Shown: positions 19,087 to 30,315, numbered from the stretch's first letter. The stretch is DNA of 64,000 nt from Rhynchopus euleeides (GCA_963210315.1 OY723294.1:2046001-2110000), one strand, 5' to 3'. Numbers and translations: made by a program. The notes: generated by a model not told the origin, from the sequence alone.

Positions 19087-20276
19087 ATGTCTGGCGCCAC
19101 TGTCGCACAGAAACAATGGGAAGCGGAGAACAAGGTATGGCACGTGCGCTGATGATCCTCGAAGCTTGTGCAGGAGTGTTTCTATTGTTCGTCTCCCTCT
19201 GATCCTACTGCGCACGCCTACAGGTGCGCGCCACCGATGAGTACTACCGCTACAACACACAGGACACGAAGCAGAAGCACAAAGAGGCGCCGTGGAAGTA
19301 TGTCATCTTACACGAAGCTTGCTCGAAACACCCTCGTTCTCACAGAAAGTCGCCTCGTTACTTCGAACGGGTAAAGATGAGCGCTCTAGCCTTGGTGAAG
19401 ATCGTGATGCACGCGAAGACAGGGAAAGGCAAAGCGGGGCGCATCAGCAGCGACAGCGGGAACTGGATTGAGGTTATGGGTGTGATGCAGGGCTACGTCC
19501 AGGATGGGTGCTTCGTGGTTCTCGATAGCTTTGCGTTGCCGGTCGAGGCGCACGAGGTGGAGTGCAACCTGACACAGGAGGCAACGGAGTATCTCGTGAC
19601 GTACATCGAGAAGGCGGGGAAGGTCGGGAAGGGCGAGCCGGTGGTGGGGTGGTACCACAGCCACCCAGGCTACCAGTGCTTCCTTTCCAAGACTGACTGC
19701 ATCAGCCAGCGACGCTACCAACAGTACAGCGACCCCTTCCTGGCTGTTGTGGTGGATCCCGTGCGCACCATCAGCACAGGGAAGGTGGAGGTGAAGGCGT
19801 TCCGCACCCTACCTGAGAGTGAGGTGGGTGACGGGGCGGCCATGCCGAAGGACGTGTCCGGCGACAAAATCGAGGAGCTGGGCGTGTACGCGCACTGGTA
19901 CTACGAGCTCCCGATCGAAGTGTTCAAAAGCAGCAGTGACGAGGAGGCCCTGACTCTGCTGTGGGGGAAGTTCTGGTCCAGCACGCTTGCGTCATCACCA
20001 CTCACGACAAACAGGTTTTTCATCGACCGACAGATCGGTTCGATGGAAAAGCTTCTCGAGAAGACAGAAAACGAGCTGGCACTGTCACAGGCTCCGACGA
20101 AGCTCTCAGTCGGGATCTCAAGCACCGGAACCTCCACCGTGTCGACAACACAGTCGAAGAAGGATAATGAGTACATGCAGGATGCGGCCAAGGCGGCTGA
20201 CAGCCTGACCGGCGAGGTGCTGCAGGGCCTGTTGGGGATGGTGGTGAAGGATGCAGTATTCAACCGGAGAGAATGA
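19087..20276 (+). CDS. CSN5: COP9 signalosome subunit 5, JAMM/MPN metalloprotease
   Basis: Exons 19087-19134, 19224-19297 and 19346-20276 give 350 residues, close to animal and plant CSN5 (about 335-360). The N-terminus (AQKQWEAENK, then DEYYRYN) and APWKKSPRYFERVKMSALAL match the family once the second intron is removed. The MPN domain contains DSFALPVE and the JAMM zinc motif GWYHSHPGYQCFLSKTD, with both His and the Asp present, then DPVRTISTGKVEVKAFRT. The C-terminal part (WYYELPIEVFKSS, LLWGKFW, then a coiled helix ending KDAVFNRRE) matches the CSN5 tail that inserts into the helical bundle. It is the catalytic subunit that removes NEDD8 from cullins and so controls SCF-type ubiquitin ligases. 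All key residues are intact. A PAD1/Rpn11 identity is ruled out by the CSN5-specific N-terminus. Confidence 0.96.
19135..19223 (+). other. Spliceosomal intron 1 of CSN5, 89 nt
   Basis: GTATGG to CTACAG. It joins QWEAENK to VRATDEYYRY. It contains stops and its removal is needed to reach the start ATG at 19087. Confidence 0.88.
19298..19345 (+). other. Spliceosomal intron 2 of CSN5, 48 nt, in frame
   Basis: GTATGT to TCTCACAG. It is open in the reading frame and would otherwise insert 16 odd residues (YVILHEACSKHPRSHR). Removal gives APWKKSPRYFERVKMS, which aligns without a gap to other CSN5 proteins. This is the strongest evidence that 48-nt introns are real in this genome. Confidence 0.93.
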
Positions 20277-20551
20277 CGGACAGTGTGCACTGTCGCCCTG
20301 TGACACACCCTAGCCTAGAGTATTCGCTTCGGCAGAGCCTCTGCGTCTACACTTTTCTTTGCGGCGCCTGCGCTGCAATTGTTCTAACTTAACACTCGGG
20401 CGCAGTGTCAACGAATCCAATCGAGTCCAGGCGGCGTGCTTTGCTGAAGTATTCACTGCTTGCCACCGCACTCCCTATGCACGTGCGGCCTTTGCCCCAC
20501 ACTCATTTCTAACACACCACCCCATCACCCAGGCGCCTGGTGTCCCCGGCG

Positions 20552-21427
20552 ATGGGGATCTGCCAGTCGGATCAGAAGAAGCATGAGCGGAAGCAGCTCA
20601 CGCACGCAGCACCCCCACAACCCAAACCCCAGCCTGCACAAGTCCCCCAGCCTGCCCCGCAGCCACAAGCACCCCTGAAGACCCCTGGCGAGCAGGCCCA
20701 GCCAAAGACCCCCCGCGAAACACCCCGGGAAGGGAAGTACACCCGAAGACGCGATGACATGCGGCCGCCCCCTCTCGCGAAAGAGCGGTCCCGGCGGAAG
20801 CTGAAGGGGTCGCATCCGACAGTGCTGGCATACTACGCAGGGTCGTGGTACGTGGCCGAGGTCACGAAAGACAACGGCGACCGCTTTGACGTCGTGTGGG
20901 ACGACGACACCTACACCAAAGACCTGCCGAAGGACCAGACCTACACCCTGGAGGTCGGTTCGCCCATCGAGGCACGCTGGGGCGGCGAGTGGTACTCCTG
21001 CAAGGTGCTGCAGCTGCACCCCACCTTCGATGTGAAGTGGCGCGACGCCACCATGAGCCAGAACATTCCGACAACTGCGCTGCGCCCGCCCACCTCGCCC
21101 CTGGGCGACTCCTCCAAACAGGTGGACCCCCTCACCCCTGTGAAGACGGGCGTCTTCGGCCGCCGCTCTGTGCTGGTGCCTGGCTGCGACGTCGAGATCA
21201 AGGGTCCCGACGGGATATGGCGCCCAGGTGTGGTTCACAAGGTGGGGGACGCGTGCACAGTGGAGTACGCATCGGGTGAGAAAGCTGCGGTATGCCCTCG
21301 CAATCACAACACACCGCCATGCAGTGCCAACCTGCACCACACCTCACTACCTTACCACCATCCCACACAGGTGCCTCTGTCGGATGTGCGCACGCCCTTG
21401 GAAAACCTCAATTACGACTTGAACTAA
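20552..21427 (+). CDS. Predicted N-myristoylated protein with Tudor/SH3-like repeats
   Basis: Exons 20552-21289 and 21371-21427 give 264 residues. The start ATG gives MGICQSDQKK, a good N-myristoylation signal (Gly2, Ser6) with Cys4 available for palmitoylation, so membrane attachment is likely. A Pro/Gln-rich linker (about 20-75) leads to three short barrel-like repeats. The first is about 88-132 (VLAYYAGSWYVAEVTKDNGD, VVWDD). The second is about 133-170 (IEARWGGEWYSCKVLQ, FDVKW). The third is about 208-255 (VEIKGPDGIWRPGVVHKV, TVEYASGEKAAVPLSDVR). The aromatic-rich W/Y...V pattern is that of Tudor/Agenet/SH3-like folds, which bind methylated or peptide ligands. Function is unknown. The start follows an AG at about 20532 that could be an acceptor. 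Confidence 0.8.
   Translation: MGICQSDQKKHERKQLTHAAPPQPKPQPAQVPQPAPQPQAPLKTPGEQAQPKTPRETPREGKYTRRRDDMRPPPLAKERSRRKLKGSHPTVLAYYAGSWYVAEVTKDNGDRFDVVWDDDTYTKDLPKDQTYTLEVGSPIEARWGGEWYSCKVLQLHPTFDVKWRDATMSQNIPTTALRPPTSPLGDSSKQVDPLTPVKTGVFGRRSVLVPGCDVEIKGPDGIWRPGVVHKVGDACTVEYASGEKAAVCPRNHNTPPCSANLHHTSLPYHHPTQVPLSDVRTPLENLNYDLN
21290..21370 (+). other. Spliceosomal intron, 81 nt, in frame
   Basis: GTATGC to CCCACACAG, open in frame. Splicing joins ASGEKAA to VPLSDVRTPLENL, completing the last strand of the third Tudor-like repeat in the same way as the first two. Confidence 0.8.
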
Positions 21428-23044
21428 TCAAAGCTGAGAGTTGCACCATGGGACGGGGCTGCTCACGCAGCAGGGTGCCGATCAGAACCCAAAAGAGATG
21501 TGGTGTCGCAGTTACAGCAGTTGTATAATGTAGTGATCACACCAAGCGCAGGTGCTCGGTGTGTGTCCTCCATGAAGCCAGTCTCATACATACGGTTCTT
21601 CTCCCTCGGGAGGTGCACACTGCACTGCACTCATATCCTTTTTCATGAGTTACGAGCGAGGAAGCCTCTCGCGAAGTAACGAAGGAAATCGTACGACTGA
21701 AGCTTTCGGGTTGGCACCTTCATGCCACTTCTTCGATGGGCCTCAACACAGCCTTGAGAGTGCGCTCAACAAAAAGTAGTCAGTATCTGTTCTGGGTGTC
21801 TGCCGTAAAGCGAAGGGAGTACGATTTTTAGGAACGGTCATTAAAGATTCCCCCCCCCCAAATGACCAAAAAACCGGTTTTTCTGTTTGCCATTTTAACA
21901 ATTCCTAGAACTTTCAGTTGGATGGAGAATGGTCACCGTGAACTCAGATGTCCAAAAACATGCCATCCTATACCCTAGACATGTCCGAACGAGTGATTTT
22001 TAAATAGCAAACCACTTTTTACGCACCACCCTACCAGAGTACCCAGTGGACCCCCCCCCTAAGCCGCAGGTAACGGTGGAAGCAGCAGGTAACGGAGCAA
22101 GGTCGGGGGGGGAGGGTGACGACAGGCGCGGGGTGACAGTAAAAACATTAAAGATAAATCTTTAAAACCCTGTGCCTGGAATTTTGTCCAAAAAATATCA
22201 CGTTTTCGCACAAGGCAAAAAATGGTCAAAAAACCCGAAAATCGGGTTTGTAGGGTATAGGTCCCCTGTCTGAAAATGCAAAATATGGCCCCGCAGGTGC
22301 CCCCAGAATGATCTAAAATTGGAAAATCGACATTTTCCACCTACGGGAAATCCCCCAAAATAGGGGGTCCCCAGCCACGATCCCCAAAAAAATGTCCCGC
22401 GCGCCTCTAAGGCACTCTGGATTTTTATTATGTCATCCAGATGTCACATCTGGGTCCAGGAACACCGGTTTTTGGCCTCAGGAAGTCGAAAAATATGTGT
22501 GGAAATTTTTATTCCTGACCAGGATTCCCTCAAAGGCCGATTTCCCCTGTTTACACATGGGGGATTTCAGGCAACGCCCGCTCGTGTGCTGAGTGTGGTA
22601 TCCGCGACGTGGACGCGGTCGCCCTCTTCCTCCCAGAAGCCACTGATCTTCCTCATCCAACTTCACCTCCGGATGTACGCGGCAGGTGCTTGGGTTGTCC
22701 TGTCGCAGTGCAGCAGAAGTTCCTGTGCACTGCTGCCCAAGCCATTTCGGCTGCACGGAATATGCCACGCAGAGTAACCTGGTATCGCGTGACCAGCTCG
22801 TGAGGCTTGGTGCCCCGAATCGAATCGATAGGCTGCGAGGTGCATTGCCTCGGTCAGTTGATGTCCTTGCGTGTGCATTTTTGTGGACAACAGTCCCTTG
22901 GGTATCTGCAGCGCAGGTGCCTGCACTGGACCAGGACTCCTGATTTACCTCTGGCACTTGTTGATCGGAACGGATGCGGCGACATGCCACGGTGCGCATG
23001 GATAGCCATGCCGGCACGAAAGTACGTTCACGACGGTTGATTAC

Positions 23045-23107
23045 CATTGCTGCACTCTGTCAGAACCCAAAGGGTCTCAGCACACCTGAACGCCCACCAG
23101 GCCCCCC
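23045..23107 (+). repeat. Dispersed repeat, copy 1 (about 61-63 bp)
   Basis: Starts CATTGCTGCACTCTGTCAGA and ends CGCCCACCAGGCCCCCC. It matches 32203-32263 with a few substitutions and a two-base length difference, and homology fades on both sides. The parent element is not identified. Confidence 0.8.
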
Positions 23108-23325
23108 GGTATTAATGAATTTTGGGGTCCCTGCTCTGAGCGGTTTCGAGGATCTTATATTTTTTTCTTCACAAACTCCCTCCGCACCGAACGATTCCGA
23201 ACACTACGGAACACAGCAGGCACAGCCCTTTGCCCGAAACAATGCCTTGGGAGGACTTTTGAGCCTAGCTCTGGGGGGCCACGGGAAGCCTCTGTGTGCA
23301 CCCTGGCATACAGAATGAAGGCCTT

Positions 23326-23441
23326 CTTTGGGGGTCTTCGCTACGGGGTGATCGTCAGTGCATTTTGGTGCATTTCCTGTTGAATTGGCTGAAAACTGAC
23401 GAAGTTTGTCGAAGTTTGTCGACCAGCGAAGACCCCCAAAG
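23326..23441 (+). repeat. Inverted repeat with 17-bp perfect arms
   Basis: The arms are CTTTGGGGGTCTTCGCT (23326-23342) and its exact reverse complement at 23425-23441, 82 bp apart. The spacer contains a tandem GAAGTTTGTC. It may be the tip of a small inverted-repeat element. No target duplication was identified. Confidence 0.75.
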
Positions 23442-25181
23442 AATAAAACCAGAATAATTCACGTCCGATTCGGACGAACCCAAGCAATATGTCCTATGTC
23501 CCCCCCTCCTCTTTGTACTTCCGTTTCCCTTCTGTCTCTGTTCCGTGGCGGGTGGTTCGTCGGGTTTTAATGAGTGTGCATTCGCCCTGTGCCATGGCAC
23601 ACACTAGGGGTGACACAGCGGGCTTCACACTGTTCCTAGCCGAGGGAGAAGGCGGTCGGGCGTCTGCACCGGAGGGTAATCCCTCCCAATGTCGCATTGC
23701 ATTGCCCGTGCGTGTGTATCTGGGTGCTCTTTGCGCTGGCTTGCTCTTCTACCGAGGGATTGCCGAGGAACGCAGAATTGTTTACGCGTGTTGTTCCGAG
23801 GGAGAAGGGTGGCAATTGTCGGAGGTCTTGCGAACACCACGCACAGATGCACTGTAATAGCTGTTAGGGCGGGGCGGGGGACCTGCGGTCAACACAGAGC
23901 AGATGGGTTCCTGCAGCAGGTTCCCCCCGAATACGAACAGCAGAAGTAGTCTATAGGGGTGGGGGAGGGGCGTCCCTTCGTCGCTGCCGGCTGGCGTGTG
24001 ACGGCGAGTGTCTCAACGACGCTTGGTGTCATTGTATGTGCGTGGGTCGACAAAGCCCCTCAGACCCAAGTGTTGTGGGATGAGAAGTTCCTGTGTCCTG
24101 TTGTTGTGACGAGGATTCACGTCATCCCCACGTCTCCCTGAAGGGAGGGAGTGTCACCTGCTTCAGGCTTCGCCTGGCGTGGCGTGAGGGCTGGTGGTAG
24201 TTTCAACATTCCCTGTTCTGACTCTGAGGCTGTCTATGCCTGTGTGGGCACAAGGGCACGGTCCCATCCACGTCGAAGCGTAGAGCCAGCCACGGCTCCC
24301 CCTTTCTCCAGGAAGCAAGCAGAACCCAGGCAAAGTGTTGATTGCCGAAACAACAACAGTTGGGTCGGCCGGCAGGTCGGACACGACACAACTCGTAGCC
24401 CCCCTCTGTCTGTCTCCACATTCTCTGTCGTGTTCGTGTGTATGTGCTTTGGAGAGCGGTTCGTTTTGAAATAACGCTTGGTGCTGTGTTCGACGCCTCT
24501 ATTTGCCTCGGAAGCCCAAGGGATGGGGGGGGGGGGGTGGGGGAGGCAGAACAGTTCCCGGAGGGGACAGTGCCTCGGTTGTCTCAGAATAGATGAAGCA
24601 AGAAAGCAACTCTCCCTGCGGGCACGTTCCCCCGCCCCCCCCCCCTCCCCCCCGAAATTCCGGCTGTCGAAATTCCTCATTTTTTGACACAACAGTCTTG
24701 CTTGTCAAAGCGAAGATGAAGTTGGCGAGGCGGGTGGCTCATCGTGCGCAGTTTGATGCAAGGACATGAGCCACAATGTGTGACATGTGTGGCTGCCCGC
24801 CCCACCATGGGTGAGCAGGACCGACAAACCACCGACAGTATATATCGTAATCTGGGGCTTCGGGAGCTCGAAGGCCTCCCCCTGCGCCCCTTCCCCCTCG
24901 TGCCCATTGCAAATGCTGCAGAAGCACGTGCTACATTCGTTTGTTGCCTGTCCCTGCCGGCGGACCTCTTTGTCCCGTCCCGGCAGTGCAAAAAGCCCCT
25001 CTTCATGATGCCGTCTCTGGCGTCTTACGGCAATTCCCAGTAAAAGGGGTGCGCAGAACAGGACACGTGCAGTTGCGATGCCCGCCCCCCACCCCTTCCG
25101 TTGCTCGAGAGAGGTGCTCAATGAATTTCATTGAAACAACCACACACACATGCAAACACAGGGCAGGCGCACACATCAGCA

Positions 25182-26861
25182 ATGTACCAATCCCCTTTCC
25201 CACATGCCGGGTACACGTCGCCCCCTCGCGGCAGCTCACTCGGCGCAATGTGCCATTCAGCACTGCAGTGCACACCAGGGAGCTGCGAGCCTCCGAGGGC
25301 GTCCTCTGCCCACACCCCATACAGTTGTGCTGTGCCAGCGCAGCAGCCGCGCCGCGAGGCCATCAAGCCCGGGACTGTCGTCCACCTGACCGCGAAGGGA
25401 AAAAGGAACGGCGCACTCGGCAACGGGGAGACGGGCACAGTGATCCGTGTTGACGGCCCGGCACACATCGCCCCCTACAAAGTGCGTTCTGAGCGGGGTG
25501 CCGAGGGCTGGTATGCGGCAGACGAGCTGGTGCCCGTCTCCGCTGCGCCCTCCCCCCACGTGGGGCAGGCAGCGTTGGCCACACCGGGGCGCATCTCGTA
25601 CACAGTGACCGCGAGGCGCGGAGAGTCAGTGGGGCTCACCTGCCGCTTGATTGAGGGCAAGGTGGTGATCGCGACGGTGGACCCCAGCTCTCCCGCACAC
25701 CACGCGGGGCTGACTCCGGGGTGCATCCTGCAGGCGCTCGGCGGCATCCCTGTGCGCAAGCTGTCGGATGTGCAGCACGCCCTGACACACCTGCGGGGGC
25801 CCCAGCTGGAGCGCATGGTGCTGAATGTCGATGTCGAGAGGACAGGGACATCGGCGAACCCCACACTCGAGGATCTCGTGCAGGAGCGCATGAATGTGAT
25901 TGCATCGCTGCACCGCCGCTCCCTCTCCCCCGACCGGCTGGACAAGGAGCGGGCAAGGCAGCCACCCCCCAGCAAGCCCTCCTACTACTCCCCTCCTGGC
26001 GCGAGGATGCTGGCGACTGAGAGCCCCACCGCCCGCCCACCATCTGTTGCGGGGTCTGCAGTGCCGTCTGCTGCCGGGTCCGATCACGCGTCACTACCAC
26101 CAGGTGCCTCAAGCTACAGCGCGAAGCCCGAGCACTCGCCGCCACGGCCGTCTCGCTCGCCATCGCATAGCACCGCGTCCAGTGGAGGCAAACCCGTGCA
26201 CTCGCCTGCGCGCCCGTCGCGTTCTCCGTCCAATGTCTCCAATGTCTCCAATGTCAACGGCACACCGGACCGTGCCCCATCGGTCACTGCCCCTTCGGTG
26301 GGTAGTGTCAAGCCGACGCACTCCCCGAGCCGCCCCCCGTCGCACAACTCGGGCACCGCCCCGCCGAGCCGTGCGGCTTCTGTGGCTTCGGCAGCTTCGG
26401 CTGGCGCGCATGTCCCTCCCCTGCAGCAGCTCAACATTGATCAGCACAATGCGCTGCGGTCCCAGCATGGTGCGCCAGCCCTCGTGTACGACCCGGAGCT
26501 GGCAAAACACGCTCAGGCACAGGCGGACCAATGCCTGAGAGACGGGAGGCTGGGGCACGGCAACAACGATGGCGAAGGGCAGAATGCATTCTGGGCAGGG
26601 GGCAGTGCGCTTCCTGACGAGCAGGCTGTCAACAACGCCGTGAGTGGATGGTACGGTGAGATCGCCGACTTCAAACGCATCGGGGGCGGTGTTCCCGCAC
26701 TGGGGGCTGCTGGGCACTTCACCCAGGTGGTGTGGAAGGACAGCATCAAGGTCGGGCTCGGGATCGCGAAGTCCGCAAATGAAGTGTTTGTTGTGGCAAA
26801 CTACTACCCGCCTGGGAACCTTGCGACGGCAGAGGAGGTCGCAAAGAATGTCCAAGCGTGA
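25182..26861 (+). CDS. SH3-like/PDZ protein with C-terminal CAP (SCP/TAPS) domain
   Basis: 559 residues from the first in-frame ATG (25182). The upstream open stretch lacks an ATG. Residues about 57-118 look like a small SH3/KOW-like barrel (IKPGTVVHLTAKGK, ETGTVIRVDG). Residues about 139-218 are a PDZ domain (SVGLTCRLIEGKVVIATVD, then SPAHHAGLTPGCILQALGG). Residues about 225-410 are Ser/Pro-rich with repeated HSP-x-RPSRSPS motifs, likely phosphorylated. Residues about 413-559 are a CAP domain with HNALRSQHGAPALVYDPELA, the signatures GHFTQVVWKDS and VVANYYPPGN, and the conserved His/Glu cavity residues. There is no signal peptide, so it is probably intracellular like GAPR-1, which binds lipids. 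A PDZ-CAP combination is unusual. The role is inferred as a membrane or cytoskeleton adaptor. Confidence 0.88.
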   Translation: MYQSPFPHAGYTSPPRGSSLGAMCHSALQCTPGSCEPPRASSAHTPYSCAVPAQQPRREAIKPGTVVHLTAKGKRNGALGNGETGTVIRVDGPAHIAPYKVRSERGAEGWYAADELVPVSAAPSPHVGQAALATPGRISYTVTARRGESVGLTCRLIEGKVVIATVDPSSPAHHAGLTPGCILQALGGIPVRKLSDVQHALTHLRGPQLERMVLNVDVERTGTSANPTLEDLVQERMNVIASLHRRSLSPDRLDKERARQPPPSKPSYYSPPGARMLATESPTARPPSVAGSAVPSAAGSDHASLPPGASSYSAKPEHSPPRPSRSPSHSTASSGGKPVHSPARPSRSPSNVSNVSNVNGTPDRAPSVTAPSVGSVKPTHSPSRPPSHNSGTAPPSRAASVASAASAGAHVPPLQQLNIDQHNALRSQHGAPALVYDPELAKHAQAQADQCLRDGRLGHGNNDGEGQNAFWAGGSALPDEQAVNNAVSGWYGEIADFKRIGGGVPALGAAGHFTQVVWKDSIKVGLGIAKSANEVFVVANYYPPGNLATAEEVAKNVQA

Positions 26862-28025
26862 TTGGAACTCATGTGGAAAATAGACACCCTAACCTCTCTC
26901 CTACCTCACCCACAGCACACAGTCACACAGTCTCTTCACTGAGAATATTTGGATATTCTTCTCTAGCTTGGGGAATAAATATGTGCGTGCGACTCTTGAC
27001 CTTGCATGCGATCGGCATCTGATCCGCTGAAGCAATGCCGCCCCAGTGGGGTTGCTCACCCTGTAGATCCAACAGACTTCCTTTTTTTGTTTATGCACAC
27101 TCGTGTGAGCGGAAAGCGCCCCACCACAGCTGCAACCAAACGTGCTCTATACACTAACCCCACCCTTCATCAGGCTCAGGGTGTGATGAGTTCAGGGTTT
27201 TGTGTGTAGAAGCGTCAACGCAACAAACAAAAGGAAATTTATCAGAGCGGTTGGTTGTAGCTGTGAAGTGATAGGGCGCTTTACGGGCACCTCCTTCGTG
27301 CCCGTCTCCACGGCCAACTCTACCTTGTCACAGGTGGTTCATCACATCTAACTCGGGAACGGGTTGGAAGTGATTGCACCACGACGCGACAGTGTCGTGT
27401 TTTGCCACCGGAGTTTTGATACAAAGTCGAAGAGCAGGTTGGGGGCTGCACTAATAGGAATTAGAATCCAAGCAAACTTTCGGCATGCAGTCAACCGGTC
27501 GAACTGCCGGATTACTGAGTGGTGTCGTTGACCGGTGCCAATTTGTCCTCTGAGTGTGTCTGGTGTGCGGGAGTTCCGTGAAGCCAGGGGCCACCTCGCC
27601 TCGCAACCGCCCGGAACCCCATAACCAGTGACCCTGACTGACATGACAGGTCTGGGCAAAGCAAGCCTGTGGAGTCAATGAAAAAGTGGGGTGAAGGCAT
27701 CCTCAGAGAGACTGCTGTCAATGCCAATGCGGGGTTGCCTCCCGCAGCACCAATGAATGCAAAAGTGCAGGGATGGGAAAAGGGAGGGCTGCTGGTCCCG
27801 CCCCCCTTGGCGTGATGCGAATGGAATTGTCTCTCTGGGAGTCGGGGCATGTCTCGCGCATTCCAAAGTCGCCCCCCCCCCCCCCGTCCCCACCCACAAC
27901 GCAGAGACTTTGCGGGTTGTCAGTCGCTCCCACGGCAGGAGCGTTTTACGTCCATTACAGTCCATCCACACCACCTCCAGGAAACCGCTCTGTCCATAAC
28001 ACAACACACCCGCATCGGACAGACG
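26862..28025 (+). other. Intergenic region, 1.2 kb
   Basis: No gene recognised. It includes a C14 run at about 27872-27886 and a C-rich tract ending CACCTCCAG about 50 nt before the cyclin start, a possible splice acceptor. Confidence 0.5.
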
Positions 28026-28514
28026 ATGTGTGTGCAGATCCCGGTGCTCGACAAGGTGGGTGAGCAGCAGGTGGCGGAGGTCGTGGCCGACCTGCTGGAG
28101 AACGTTGTGCAGAACAGCAGCGAGGAGAGCGAGGTCAGCGTGTTCGATGCACGGGAGGCACCTGCCATCAGCCTGTTGGGGTACCTGCAGCGGTGGTTCT
28201 CGCATGTCGACTGCGGGCCAGAGGTGCTTGTCATTGCGGTGACATACATCGACCGACTGGGCATGGAGATCACTTCTACCAACGTGCACCGCATCCTGCT
28301 TGCCGCCCTCGTTGTTGCCGCCAAGTGGCACCTCGACACCGTCCCTGCCAACACCCATTTGGCTGCTGTCGGTGGTGTGGCGGCCGCGGAGCTCTCCCGC
28401 CTTGAGATCTGCTTCCTGCACGAGATTGAGTGGGAAACTCACGTCGAGCCCCGCATCTTTGGGAAGTACATGAAGCAGTTCCGCAAGCACCCGAAGTTTG
28501 CCAGGGAGCTGTGA
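28026..28514 (+). CDS. Small Pho80/PCL-type cyclin
   Basis: 162 residues from the ATG at 28026, with no intron. It is a single cyclin box of the P/U type: AISLLGYLQRWFSHVDC, VLVIAVTYIDRL, NVHRILLAALVVAAKWHLD and the final ELSRLEICFLHEIEWE. The typical kinase-contacting Lys (AAKWHLD) and downstream Glu are present. Cyclins of this group activate a CDK partner. In yeast Pho80-Pho85 acts in phosphate signalling, and in kinetoplastids related CYC2-type cyclins act at G1. The specific partner here is unknown. The length suits the family (150-220). Confidence is high on the fold and moderate on subfamily. Confidence 0.9.
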   Translation: MCVQIPVLDKVGEQQVAEVVADLLENVVQNSSEESEVSVFDAREAPAISLLGYLQRWFSHVDCGPEVLVIAVTYIDRLGMEITSTNVHRILLAALVVAAKWHLDTVPANTHLAAVGGVAAAELSRLEICFLHEIEWETHVEPRIFGKYMKQFRKHPKFAREL

Positions 28515-30315
28515 TTCCGCAGCAAGGGTTGTGTCTGCCTTTCCGTGTGCCGAATCTATGTTGAGTGTGCCCTTGTGGTGCCGACGGCCCGCAGTCGGGG
28601 CAAATGTAGTGCCGGAGTGAGGGGCCGTTTTACAACAACTTACCAGCTACACTCTCTCGTATGCAGACCAGGAGATGATGGGTTTACGGGATCTTCTGCG
28701 TGCCTCCGCAAGGCCGGCTCGGGGAGATTCCTGAGACATACGAGACAAATCGATTGGGGAGAGTGAGCTCTTTGCTGGACTTTCGGGCTTCGGTTGCCAC
28801 TCTCGAAGATCGCTGAAGTGAATTCCAGGGAATTGTGTGTTCGTTGTTCGTGTGGTTGCCACCGGCCTTTGAAGGTGAGCGTCAGAGGTGACTTGTCAAG
28901 TGTTATTTTGAGTCGCCTCAGACAGTTTTTGAGCTCACCGGGGACAGCTAGACTTCTGCCGTGTGGGTCCAGGAAAAAGGAATAGGAACGCAAACCAACG
29001 AACACACTCATCGCGGAATGTTCCTGAATCCAGGATGTTCATATATCTTTTCCTTTCCCCCGTTTTTTCCCCACTGTCCCTCTCTTTTAGATCCTGATGC
29101 TATAGTGAAGTCACTGTCGTTATACCTCCCCTCCACCCTCAACAACCTTACTTTCTCTCTCCTTTGTGCATGTATTTTTGATGATGTTTCCACCCAACTT
29201 TGGTTGGGTCTGCGCTCCCCTTGTTGTGTGCAGACTATATCGCTTTCTCCGATTTGAAGAACCTTCCTTGGGCAGCGTTCGCCGCATACATGTGTCTGCA
29301 AACGAATAAATGCGACCGCTGCCCGAGGCCCCTCCCCTCAACCTGTGCGCACCCGAAGGAGGTCAGGAACCTGACACACCGTAGCAACGGGTTGTGCAAT
29401 AATTAGAACGAACAGTATGCACCAACCGGATCCGCCCTCCGATGTCTGTGCGACAGCACATGGCATATTTCTGACGTTTGTGTACAGGTAATTTTGGTGC
29501 CACCTCTGGACAGAGGGATCTCCTGCACCACAACAACCTGAGGCTCGTGGCGTGTGAGAAACCAGAATTTGAACGAATTCCATTAGATTTGTGGGGCGTT
29601 CGGCATTCCCTTGGCTTCAGATGCGTCTGCAGTCTCTGGGAAAACTTCCGACTCCGACAGGTTGCCACGACCCCACGAACAAGGGGAGGGCAACCCAGAA
29701 CGACTGTTGTGTTGTGTGTGGCTGAGAACGAAGCAGGGGTGCACACACCGCAGTAACTAACAGGTTGTCCCAGGGGGTTCTGCGGCAGCTTTGGCACCCC
29801 TCCTCCCTCTGCTTTTGTCAGGTAGGAACAGCCGAAAAATAGGCCAACGTGGTGGCGCAAGACAGTTTTTTTTTGTTCCCAATCCAGTCAGAAAGAACTG
29901 CAGGATTTCAAAAGGTGTGCCGACATGCATTTGCAGTTTGTCGGCGACTTGTGTGTGTTTTCAGCGTACACTTCGATGCGGGCGGAAGTGTGAGTGGTTC
30001 CTCTCGAGACAGTGGAGGTAACATCGAGTTCGCTCGGTGCGGCCAACACTGAGTGGCTCGGTGTGCCGGGTGGTCAACACTACAAAAAGGTTCACGTGGG
30101 GAAGCGATGCGGAACGGAAATGGAAGCAAGCTCCCCGCGGGCTGAGGTCAGGCTGGCGACCCAGGTTTTCAGGGTGACACCAGGATTTTCTCGAAATTTT
30201 GGGTGACCCCCACCCTGGTCGGGGGGGGGGGTCCCTCGCAAAGTGGGGGACAGGGGGGGGGGGTACACTGGCTACCTCCCGCACCTGTAGGAAAGGACCC
30301 CCCCCCCCCAGTGAT
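28515..30315 (+). other. Intergenic region, 1.8 kb
   Basis: No recognisable gene or repeat in the first part. From about 30150 the sequence becomes rich in G and C homopolymers (about 30219-30232, 30255-30262, 30299-30310), leading into the ACGTATATA-rich flank of the first MITE. Confidence 0.45.

Larger units (their letters stand above)
21428..25181 (+). other. Intergenic region, 3.75 kb, with an AT-rich block
   Basis: No recognisable gene. About 21770-22580 is clearly more A/T-rich than the genes around it and holds C-runs and a 23-bp stretch (22164-22186) whose reverse complement is at 32439-32461. About 23045-23107 is a dispersed repeat also found at 32203-32263. A 17-bp inverted repeat sits at 23326-23342/23425-23441. 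G- and C-runs occur at about 24524-24545 and 24630-24655. The AT-rich block is probably decayed mobile DNA. Confidence 0.5.
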
